Assembly: GCA_964469555.1 (NCBI GenBank)
Contig: CAYYAQ010000006.1
Span: forward strand, 1-64,000
Reading direction: 5' to 3'
DNA: 64,000 nt
From: CAYYAQ01 sp964469555
GTDB lineage: Bacteria > Planctomycetota > UBA1135 > UBA2386
In this document: in pieces, positions 57,416 to 64,000 of the stretch
Position numbering within the stretch: position 1 is the first letter of the stretch
How the letters are laid out: every line of letters begins with the position of its first letter
The notes under the pieces: generated by a model
Told to the model about the DNA's origin: nothing
The model's input: the letters and a program-made list of their open reading frames with translations, nothing else
Databases searched by the model: none
Translations under genes and position numbers: made by a program

Positions 57416-58723
57416 CTACAGGCGCGCGAGGATGCGGGGGCCGGGATCCTCTCTCGTTTTGGCGACAGTGAGGGCCGCGACGAGTCGGCGGGAGGTCCGG
57501 TTCGCATCCTCTGCGGTTGCGCTGTGAATCTCCACCCAGGATTCATCTTCAGCGACCGGATCGCCGAGCTTCTTGAGCAGGACGACACCAACCTGCAAGT
57601 CGATGCGGTCTGTCGGTTGGCGGCGACCGCCGCCGAGCTCGACGGTGGCGCGACCGACGATCATCGGATCGATGTCGACGATGAATCCACCCACACTGGA
57701 CCCGAGTCGCGACACGACGGGGGCAGTCGGCATCAACGAGTTGTCATCCACGATGCGCGGGTCGCCTCCCTGCTTCTCGACGTTGCGGAGGAAGCACTCC
57801 ATCGCGGCACCGCGAGCGAGGATTTTCTGCAACTCACGTTCGCCCGCGGTCGCGTCGTCCGCGACGCCGGCGAGGACAAGCATCTCGCCGCCGAGTGCAA
57901 AGACGACCTCCATCAGGTCTGCGGGACCTTCGCCGCGAAGCGCGGCGATCGTCTCGCGCACTTCCAGCGCATTGCCGACAGCACACCCCAGCGGAGTATC
58001 CATGTCCGTCATCAGCACTCGCACGCGCTTGCCGGCCTCGTGGCCGACACGGACGAGGCTCTCCATCAGCGTCTCTGCATCCGTTCGGTTCTTCATGAAC
58101 GCGCCGCGACCGACCTTCACATCCATCACCAGACCATCCAGCCCGGACGCGAGCTTCTTGCTGAGTATCGAACTCGTGATCAGCGGCACGCTCTCTACGG
58201 TCCCGGATACGTCGCGCAGTGCGTACATCCGTTGATCCGCCGGAGCCAGGTCGCCGGAAGGACCGGACATCACGAAACCGCAGTCCTTGAGCACCCGGAC
58301 AAATCCGTCGGTGGAGAGGTCCGTCCGATAGCCCGGGATCGCCATCAGTTTGTCCAGCGTGCCACCGGTGTGCCCGAGTCCCCGACCGGAGATCATCGGC
58401 ACGGGAACGCCCGCCGCAGCGACCAAGGGCGCGAGAACCAGGCTCACCTTGTCGCCCACGCCGCCCGTCGAGTGCTTGTCGACCTTCACGCCTTCGATCG
58501 ACGACAGGTCGAGAACGACACCCGAGTCCCGCATCGCGAGCGTCAGATCAGCGATCTCCCGGACGCTCATGCCGCGGCAGCAGACCGCCATCAGGAATGC
58601 TCCGAGTTGACCGTCGCCGAATCCGCCATCGACGACTCCATCGACGAACTCGCGGATCTCCTCCTTGCTCAACTCCGCGCCATCGCGCTTGCGCTGGATG
58701 AGTTCCGCGGGGTGCCTACTCAC
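57416..58723 (-). CDS. deoA: Pyrimidine-nucleoside (thymidine) phosphorylase
   Basis: A 435-residue enzyme that splits thymidine or uridine with phosphate. Family motifs: ELIQRKRDGAELSKEEIREFV, VKVDKHSTGGVGDKVSLVLAPLVAAAGVPVPMISGRGLGHTGGTLDKL (the KHSTGGVGD phosphate/substrate site), SILSKKLASGLDGLVMDVKVGRGAFMK, and the alpha/beta domain near the C-terminus. It is on the same strand as deoC and the aldehyde dehydrogenases upstream, with only 14 nt to the preceding gene, so it is part of that operon. Confidence 0.95.
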   Translation of the reverse strand: MSRHPAELIQRKRDGAELSKEEIREFVDGVVDGGFGDGQLGAFLMAVCCRGMSVREIADLTLAMRDSGVVLDLSSIEGVKVDKHSTGGVGDKVSLVLAPLVAAAGVPVPMISGRGLGHTGGTLDKLMAIPGYRTDLSTDGFVRVLKDCGFVMSGPSGDLAPADQRMYALRDVSGTVESVPLITSSILSKKLASGLDGLVMDVKVGRGAFMKNRTDAETLMESLVRVGHEAGKRVRVLMTDMDTPLGCAVGNALEVRETIAALRGEGPADLMEVVFALGGEMLVLAGVADDATAGERELQKILARGAAMECFLRNVEKQGGDPRIVDDNSLMPTAPVVSRLGSSVGGFIVDIDPMIVGRATVELGGGRRQPTDRIDLQVGVVLLKKLGDPVAEDESWVEIHSATAEDANRTSRRLVAALTVAKTREDPGPRILARL

Positions 58724-58737
58724 TGTCTGTCACGGAG

Positions 58738-59589
58738 TTACTGTGATACGGGATGCCAGAGGGTCTTGACCTCTACGAATGGCTGCACGAGGTGCAGGTT
58801 GCAGAGCTTCTTCACGTTGTTCCAGTCCCTAGGCGGGAGGTCCGCAAATCGCACGCGTTTGACGCTGTCCGCCGCCGCTTCGGAAACCGAAACATCCGGT
58901 GCGCCGGCGATCAACAGCCCGTTGACGTCACGATGCGACGCGAACTGCGGCAGGAGTTCGGACTTCTCGCCGGCCAGGAGATTGATGACGCCGCCAGGCA
59001 CATCGCTCACGGCGAGGAGCTCGCCGAGCGCGAGTCCGGAGAGAGGCGACGATTCGCTGACGAGCAGCACGACGGTGTTGCCTCCGGCCAGGATCGGAAG
59101 CGACATCGCGAGAGCTCCGAGCAGGCTCGGTTCGCCAGGGGCCACCGCACCGAGGACGCCGGACGGCTCCACGGTCGAGAAATTGAAGAACGGCCCGGCC
59201 ACCTCGTTCTGCGCGCCGAGCAACTGTTGCAGCTTGTCCGGCAACCCGGCGTAGAAGGTGATCAGCTCTACAGCGGATGCGACCTCCTTCCTCGCCGCGC
59301 TCTCGCTGCGCCGATTGCCCGCACGGATCTCGTCGACGAGCGAACTCGTTCGGGTCGCGACCATCTCCGCCAATCGGTAGAGGATCTGGCCCCGGTTGTA
59401 CGCCGTCATCCCACTCCACTTCGGCAGCGCGGCACGAGCCGCGACGACGGCCTCGCGCAGGTCCTTGCGACTAGCCATCGAGACGTTGAAACCCCCCGCG
59501 GCCTTCGGCTGAAACGTCCGCCCCGACTCGCTCCGGGGAAACTTGCCGCCGATGAAGAGCTTGTAGGTCTTTCTGACTTCGATGGTCAT
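58738..59589 (-). CDS. Half-length aldehyde dehydrogenase-like protein without catalytic Cys (ALDH16 C-half-like)
   Basis: A 283-residue protein equivalent only to the N-terminal, NAD-binding half of an ALDH: YKLFIGGKFPRSESGRTFQP, ALPKWSGMTAYNRGQILYRLAEM, PSGVLGAVAPGEPSLLGALAMSLPILAGGNTVVLLVSESS and GVINLLAGEKSELLPQFASHRDV. It ends where the catalytic domain would begin; no Glu/Cys active site is present. It directly follows a complete ALDH (7 nt apart). Full ALDH followed by a catalytically dead ALDH-like domain is the arrangement fused in the ALDH16 family, so this pair looks like a split version. A structural or dimerisation role is inferred. Truncation is unlikely because the C-terminus (VQPFVEVKTLWHPVSQ) looks like a genuine family end. 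Confidence 0.7.
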   Translation of the reverse strand: MTIEVRKTYKLFIGGKFPRSESGRTFQPKAAGGFNVSMASRKDLREAVVAARAALPKWSGMTAYNRGQILYRLAEMVATRTSSLVDEIRAGNRRSESAARKEVASAVELITFYAGLPDKLQQLLGAQNEVAGPFFNFSTVEPSGVLGAVAPGEPSLLGALAMSLPILAGGNTVVLLVSESSPLSGLALGELLAVSDVPGGVINLLAGEKSELLPQFASHRDVNGLLIAGAPDVSVSEAAADSVKRVRFADLPPRDWNNVKKLCNLHLVQPFVEVKTLWHPVSQ

Positions 59590-59596
59590 GCGTGTC

Positions 59597-61111
59597 TCAC
59601 CCTTGCGTCAGTGGATCGTCGTGGCACTTCATGTAGGCGAGCAGTCCCTGCTTGCCACCCTCGCGACCGAATCCGCTCTCCTTGTAGCCACCGAACGGAC
59701 TCGCCGCATCGAAACGGTTGAACGTGTTGTTCCAGACGACGCCGGCGCGCATACGCTCGGCCATCCACAGAATGCGCGAACCCTTCTCGGTCCAGATCCC
59801 CGCAGAGAGACCGTACCCCGTGTTGTTGGCTTTCTCGACCGCCTCCTCCGGAGTGCGAAACGTCAAGACGCCGAGGACCGGCCCGAAGATCTCTTCCCGG
59901 GCGATGCGGTGACTGAGGCTCACGCCGGTGAACATCGTCGGGCGGAACCAGTAGCCGCGGTCCGGCAGCGAACACGACGACTGGTGCAACGTCGCTCCTT
60001 CGGATTCGCCCGCAGCGACCATCTCCTCGATGCGCGCGAGCTGTTCCTTGCTGTTGATCGCGCCCATGTCGGTGTTCTTGTCCATGGGGTCCCCCACGCG
60101 GATCCGTTCCATCCGGCGGCGAAGCTTCTCCACGAACATGTCGTGCACGCTCTCTTGCACGAGGAGTCGCGAACCCGCGCAACAGACGTGTCCCTGGTTG
60201 AAGAAGATGCCGCACACGACGCCTTCGACGGCCTGATCGAGCGCCGCGTCCTCAAACACGATATGTGCAGCCTTGCCACCGAGCTCCAGCGTCAGGTCCT
60301 TGCCCGAACCTGCGAGCGTACGCTGGATCTCCTTTCCGACCGTGGTACTACCCGTGAACGCGACCTTGTCGATCCCGGGGTGGCGGACCAGCGCGGCGCC
60401 CGTCCGACCGTCGCCTGTCACGATGTTGACGACGCCGGGGGGCAGGTCAGCCTGTTGCAAGATCTGTGCGAGGTGCAACGCCGTCAACGACGTGGTCTCC
60501 GCTGGCTTGAGGACTACCGTGTTGCCGCAGGCCAAGGCCGGCGCGAGTTTCCACGCCGCCATGAGGAGCGGAAAGTTCCAGGGGATGATCTGGCCGATCA
60601 CGCCCTTCGCCTCGACCTTCGAACCGGGGAACGCGAGGTGCAGCTTGTCAGCCCAACCCGCGTGGTAGAAGAACCACTGCGCTGCGAGGGGGACGTCGAC
60701 GTCGCGGCTCTCGCGGATCGGCTTGCCACCGTCCATGGTCTCGAGGCAGGCGAGTTCGCGCGAGCGTTCCTGGATCAGGCGGGCGATGCGGAACACGTAG
60801 CGTGCCCGATCGCCTCCAGACATCGGACCCCAGACGTTCTCCTGGGCGTGCCGCGCGGCGGCGACCGCGGCGTCCACGTCGGCGTTGCCGGCCTGCGCGA
60901 TCTTCGCCAAGGGTTCGGTCGTCGCGGGATTGACCGTATCGAAATGCTTGCGACTGCGAGGCGCCGTGAACTCCCCGTCGAGGAACAGGTCGTACTTGTC
61001 GCGGATCTTCACCTCGGACGACTGCGGCGCCGCGTCGTAGACCCACCGCTCTCCAAATGTCAGCTGGGGCGTCGAGGCATCGTCCGTCCGGGTCTTCGAA
61101 GTCTTTCCCAT
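59597..61111 (-). CDS. Aldehyde dehydrogenase (catalytic)
   Basis: A 504-residue NAD(P)-dependent aldehyde dehydrogenase: IIPWNFPLLMAAWKLAPALACGNTVVLKPAE (cofactor site), FTGSTTVGKEI, catalytic base Glu276 in LTLELGGKAA and nucleophile Cys310 in FFNQGHVCCAGSR, then EEIFGPVLGV and the terminal SPFGGYKESGFGREGG. It begins 1 nt after the deoC stop, so the likely substrate is the acetaldehyde released by DeoC; that is inference from context. An unusual 35-residue N-terminal extension (TPQLTFGERWVYDAAPQSS) is typical of ALDH16-like members. Confidence 0.9.
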   Translation of the reverse strand: MGKTSKTRTDDASTPQLTFGERWVYDAAPQSSEVKIRDKYDLFLDGEFTAPRSRKHFDTVNPATTEPLAKIAQAGNADVDAAVAAARHAQENVWGPMSGGDRARYVFRIARLIQERSRELACLETMDGGKPIRESRDVDVPLAAQWFFYHAGWADKLHLAFPGSKVEAKGVIGQIIPWNFPLLMAAWKLAPALACGNTVVLKPAETTSLTALHLAQILQQADLPPGVVNIVTGDGRTGAALVRHPGIDKVAFTGSTTVGKEIQRTLAGSGKDLTLELGGKAAHIVFEDAALDQAVEGVVCGIFFNQGHVCCAGSRLLVQESVHDMFVEKLRRRMERIRVGDPMDKNTDMGAINSKEQLARIEEMVAAGESEGATLHQSSCSLPDRGYWFRPTMFTGVSLSHRIAREEIFGPVLGVLTFRTPEEAVEKANNTGYGLSAGIWTEKGSRILWMAERMRAGVVWNNTFNRFDAASPFGGYKESGFGREGGKQGLLAYMKCHDDPLTQG

Positions 61112-61112
61112 T

Positions 61113-62015
61113 CTAGTCCTTGCTGAATTCCTCGGGCCTTTGGTAGTTCCCGTCGTCCAACCGCGCCAACTGCATCAGCAGATCATTGACGAGCGAGCTG
61201 GCTCCGAACCGGAACAACTCCGACGTCATCCAGTGGTCACCGACAGTCTCGTTGATCATAGCGAGGTAGCGCAGCGCGATCTTGGCCGAACTGATTCCAC
61301 CCGCCGCCTTCACGCCCACGAGCCTGCCGGTCTCGAGGAAGTGGTCGCGCACGGCTTCCAACATCAACAACACGACGGGCATCGTGGCCGCGGGCTTGAC
61401 CTTGCCCGTGCTGGTCTTGATGAAGTCCGCTCCCGCGAGGATCGCGATGCGGCTCGCGCGGCGGACGTTGTCGTAGGTCGCGAGCTCTCCGGTCTCGAGG
61501 ATCACCTTCAAGTGGGCGTCGCCACAAGCCCGTTTGATCTGGCAAATCTCGTCAAAGACGAGGCCGTAGTTGCCCGACAGAAACGCGCCCCGGTCGATCA
61601 CCATGTCGACTTCGCTCGCACCATCACCGACGCAACGGGCTGTCTCTTCGATCTTAACGTCGAGCGCGGTTCGACCCGAGGGGAAGCCCGTGGCGACGGA
61701 GGCGACCGCGACGGATGAATCACGGACGGCCTCGACCGCAGTACTCACGAGGTCAGGGTAGACGCAAACCGCGGCGACCGACGGGAGACCCGGTGCAGGA
61801 CAAATCGCCTTGCGGCACATGGCGGCGACCTTCCCTCGAGAGTCCTTGCCCTCGAGCGTCGTGAGGTCCGTCATGCTCAGCGCCATCAGCAGACCCTGTC
61901 GCTTCGCGTCCTTCTTGATGGACCGCGTGGCGAGCTCGGCGGCTCTCGTCTCGAGGGAGATTCCGTCCACGGGTGGGACGCGGAATTCAGGCGGTGCAAC
62001 GGCGGGGCGAGTCAT
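61113..62015 (-). CDS. deoC: Deoxyribose-phosphate aldolase
   Basis: A 300-residue class I aldolase cleaving 2-deoxyribose-5-phosphate to acetaldehyde and glyceraldehyde-3-phosphate. Key segments: MTDLTTLEGKDSRGKV, VASVATGFPSGRT, EVDMVIDRGAFLSGNY, LKVILETGEL, the Schiff-base Lys200 in DFIKTSTGK and GVKAAGGIS. Length corresponds to the longer DeoC subgroup. Preceded by cdd on the same strand (45 nt) and followed at once by the aldehyde dehydrogenase. Confidence 0.95.
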   Translation of the reverse strand: MTRPAVAPPEFRVPPVDGISLETRAAELATRSIKKDAKRQGLLMALSMTDLTTLEGKDSRGKVAAMCRKAICPAPGLPSVAAVCVYPDLVSTAVEAVRDSSVAVASVATGFPSGRTALDVKIEETARCVGDGASEVDMVIDRGAFLSGNYGLVFDEICQIKRACGDAHLKVILETGELATYDNVRRASRIAILAGADFIKTSTGKVKPAATMPVVLLMLEAVRDHFLETGRLVGVKAAGGISSAKIALRYLAMINETVGDHWMTSELFRFGASSLVNDLLMQLARLDDGNYQRPEEFSKD

Positions 62016-62060
62016 CGGCGGGGTTCATTGTGCCAGTTCCGTCGGTTTCGATCCACGGCT

Positions 62061-62450
62061 TCAGAACAGGAACGGCTCCGGCAACAGTTCGCTGAGAAGC
62101 ACCTGGCGCGCGATGCCGGAGGAGTTCGCGATCACGATCTCCATGTCGGGACCGAACTCAGCCAAGACCTGCCGGCACGCGCCGCACGGATAGGTCGGCT
62201 GCGCGGTGTCCGTGAAGATGACGCAACGCGTAAACTTCTGCGCCCCCTCGGCGACGGCGCGGCACACGGCGGCACGTTCGGCACAGATGGTGAGTCCGTA
62301 GCTCGCGTTTTCGACGTTGCAACCCGTGAAGACCTGGCCGTCCTCGGCGACGAGTACCGCGCCGACGTGGAAGTTCGACGCGGGCGCGTAGGCCTTCGCC
62401 GCGACGTCGCGGGCCTGCGCGACGAGGGGGTCGAGTGTCGGGTCGGTCAT
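62061..62450 (-). CDS. cdd: Cytidine deaminase
   Basis: A 129-residue homotetrameric-type cytidine deaminase. Substrate and zinc site residues: FHVGAVLVAEDGQVFTGCNVENASYGLTICAERAAV, with Cys56 and the proton-shuttling Glu58, and PCGACRQVLAEF with Cys89 and Cys92. Converts cytidine and deoxycytidine to uridine forms, which DeoA can then cleave. Start at 62450 gives the standard length; the frame extends to 62669 only as shadow. Confidence 0.95.
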   Translation of the reverse strand: MTDPTLDPLVAQARDVAAKAYAPASNFHVGAVLVAEDGQVFTGCNVENASYGLTICAERAAVCRAVAEGAQKFTRCVIFTDTAQPTYPCGACRQVLAEFGPDMEIVIANSSGIARQVLLSELLPEPFLF

Positions 62451-62552
62451 TGCGTCACCGTAGCCCGCCCGATTGGGGGCACACAAGAAAAAGCCATACG
62501 CGTCGGGCATGATTGCGCCGCGGCCAAGACCGAACTCGACCGACGGTTGCCC

Positions 62553-62787
62553 ATGGACGATGAGGTCGTGTCCGCGATTCACGCAGGAATGCAGAAGGGC
62601 GTCGAGGAAGGCTGGCTCGTTCCGCGTGAGAGCGGTCCGGTCAGGTTCGGTCGCCTCGCGAAGGAGCACAACGGATTCAGTCTCGACGTGGTGCTATCCG
62701 GTGGCGACGGTTCACGTCCCTGGCGTCAGCGGCGACGAGATGCTGATCCTCTACGTGCTCCCGGACGGCGCGGTCGAGTGGGTCTAG
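62553..62787 (+). pseudogene. DUF4863-like gene with internal deletion
   Basis: The first frame gives AGMQKGVEEGWLVPRESGPVRFGRLAKEHNGFSLDVV, which matches the N-terminal half of DUF4863 proteins. After LSGG it becomes nonsense, while another frame supplies the typical ending VPGVSGDEMLILYVLPDGAVEWV. The cupin-like centre, normally carrying a 'HxHPxGE'-type metal site, is missing between them. An internal deletion with frame change explains the structure. The coding-like signal extends some 40 bases upstream of the ATG, so the true start may be earlier. Confidence 0.45.
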
Positions 62788-62799
62788 TCTTTCGCGGCG

Positions 62800-64000
62800 T
62801 CAGTGCACGAGGCACTCTTTGACGCCCCGGCCCTCGACGGCGATGACGACAAGGCGCAGGGGTCCATAGCGGACGGTGTCGCCGACCTGGGCGGGGCAAC
62901 CGAGTTGGAGGAGCACGTAGCCTGAGATCGTCTCCGCGTCGGTCGCGGGAAGTTCCCGATCGAGGACCTCCGCGAGCTCGACCACGCGCAGCGTGCCGTG
63001 CACGTGTAGCCGTCCTGCGTCGTCACGATAGGCCTCGATCCGACCCTCGAAATCGACGTCGCCCTCTTCGATCGTACCGACGACCTCCTCGAAGAGATCC
63101 TTCACCGTCAGGATGCCTGCCGTACCGCCCTGCTCATCCATCACGATCACGGCGTGGGTCCGATCCCGACGCATCGCGCCGAGAACGCGATCAAGCGTCA
63201 TCGTCTCGGGCACGAATGTGATCGGTCGCACATGCTCGCGCGTCAGACCCTTCCACGAGCGCAGCAGACTGAGGAGATCGCGAATGTGCACCATCCCGAC
63301 TATCTGATCGAGATCTTCCTCGTACACCGGGTAGCGCGTGTGCTGCCCTTCCTTCAGAACCTGGCTGATGTCCTCGGGCGTCGCGCCGAGCGGAATCCCG
63401 TGCATCGCGACTCGCGCGACCATCACGTCGTCTGATTTCAACGAAGAGAAGTCGAACATCTCACTCAACGCGCGACCAGACTCGCTCCGGAGCTCGCCTT
63501 CCTTGTGGCTCTCGCGGACGATGTGAAGCAAGTCCTCCTCGGTGTGGTGCGACGACTCCTCCGCATTCGAACGATCGATGCCGAACAGGAGCAGGATTCG
63601 ATTGCTCACCCACTCGAGAACGACGACCAGCGGAAGCAGGAAGACTCGCGTCCCAATCACCAGCGGAACCGTCAGGAAGACCGTACGCCTCGGGCGTGAC
63701 AACGCGATCGACTTCGGCACCATTTCGCCGAGCACGACGTGCAAGTAGGTCAAGATCCCGACCGCCAGGATGGTCGCGACAAGGTGCGCGGTCCATAACC
63801 CGGCCTCGCCGAGGCCCGCGAACGCCACGGACAGTGCGGTCGCGAGCGTCTTCTCGCCGTACATGCCGAGCCCGAGACTCGCAAACGTCACGCCGAGTTG
63901 GGTCGCCGCGATGTACCGATCCTGAACTCGCGGATTGTCGAGAATCGACTTCACCCGCATCGCTCCCCGGTGACCCTCCTCCGCCATGGTGTCGATCGAG
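62800..64000 (-). CDS. CNNM/CorC-HlyC family CBS-domain membrane protein (5' partial)
   Basis: The frame runs off the right edge; about 400 residues are visible. The order is: the end of a CNNM (DUF21) membrane domain (TQLGVTFASLGLGMYGEKTLATALS, VATILAVGILTYLHVVLGEMVPKSIALSRP), a CBS pair at about 190-310 of the visible part (VMVARVAMHGIPLGATPEDISQVLKEGQHTRYPVY, ITFVPETMTLDRVLGAMRRDRTHAVIVMDEQGGTAGILTVKDL), and a CorC_HlyC domain (RLHVHGTLRVVELAEVL, VRYGPLRLVVIAVEGRGVKECLV). Such proteins are Mg2+/Co2+ efflux-related transporters. The Met at 63987 is internal, since TLAEEGHRGA-type helices precede it in homologues. The C-terminal Cys is unusual. Confidence 0.88.
   Translation of the reverse strand, partial: SIDTMAEEGHRGAMRVKSILDNPRVQDRYIAATQLGVTFASLGLGMYGEKTLATALSVAFAGLGEAGLWTAHLVATILAVGILTYLHVVLGEMVPKSIALSRPRRTVFLTVPLVIGTRVFLLPLVVVLEWVSNRILLLFGIDRSNAEESSHHTEEDLLHIVRESHKEGELRSESGRALSEMFDFSSLKSDDVMVARVAMHGIPLGATPEDISQVLKEGQHTRYPVYEEDLDQIVGMVHIRDLLSLLRSWKGLTREHVRPITFVPETMTLDRVLGAMRRDRTHAVIVMDEQGGTAGILTVKDLFEEVVGTIEEGDVDFEGRIEAYRDDAGRLHVHGTLRVVELAEVLDRELPATDAETISGYVLLQLGCPAQVGDTVRYGPLRLVVIAVEGRGVKECLVH

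Overview
The window is high-GC bacterial chromosome, most likely from a planctomycete-like bacterium (Planctomycetota). Pointers are two secreted FGly-type sulfatases, two secreted PQQ-like beta-propeller proteins, a TAT-exported Gfo/Idh/MocA oxidoreductase, EF-hand/thioredoxin-like fusions, CarboxypepD_reg-rich surface proteins, and a recurring C-terminal domain that I associate with this phylum. The lineage call is inference from gene content. There is one 100-N scaffold gap (22640-22739).

The most notable content is two apparent selenoprotein genes whose reading frames are broken by a single in-frame TGA. The first (1648-2841, minus) has a signal peptide, four EF-hand loops and a domain very like vertebrate iodothyronine deiodinase, with TGA exactly at the selenocysteine of the family motif (SxTUPPF). 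The second (14913-15398, plus) is a small lipoprotein with a UxxC thioredoxin-like redox site. Each TGA is followed within 17-21 nt by a perfect short hairpin carrying GGTC in its apical loop, as expected of a bacterial SECIS. Many neighbouring genes end normally in TGA, so the codon is not reassigned genome-wide.

Layout. 1-11.3 kb: a ClpB/ClpC-like AAA+ ATPase, the deiodinase-like gene, a decayed GFA/2OG-oxygenase chimera, malic enzyme maeB, a parvulin isomerase coupled to an IolB-like protein, a beta-propeller protein, a glyoxalase-fold protein and a Gfo/Idh/MocA oxidoreductase. 11.3-29 kb: mostly secreted proteins (serine protease, endonuclease I, sortilin/BNR-repeat protein, two sulfatases, C45-like hydrolase, second beta-propeller) with several gene remnants. 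29-35.3 kb: ygfZ divergent from a complete ISC iron-sulfur operon, iscR-iscS-iscU-iscA-hscB-hscA-fdx. 35.3-41 kb: a broken thioredoxin-like gene, transketolase tkt, a LamG-like lipoprotein, and fhs. 40.8-46.9 kb: a Bfd-like [2Fe-2S] protein coupled to three CarboxypepD_reg-repeat surface proteins. 47.2-55 kb: kynA, convergent with a six-gene minus-strand run nupC-like/punA/GNAT-like/hydrolase/GT-C/fbp joined by 4-nt or shorter overlaps. 55-64 kb: fdhD and ispG on plus, then minus-strand cdd, deoC, two aldehyde dehydrogenase-type genes, deoA, a truncated sugar-binding lipoprotein, and a CorC/HlyC-type CBS protein at the right edge.

Functionally the right third forms a nucleoside salvage and catabolism region: uptake (nupC-like), phosphorolysis (punA, deoA), deamination (cdd), deoxyribose-phosphate cleavage (deoC) and probable oxidation of the resulting aldehyde (ALDH pair), feeding tkt and fbp. 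At least nine genes are truncated, internally deleted or frameshifted. This is either real decay or assembly damage and cannot be settled from the sequence alone.
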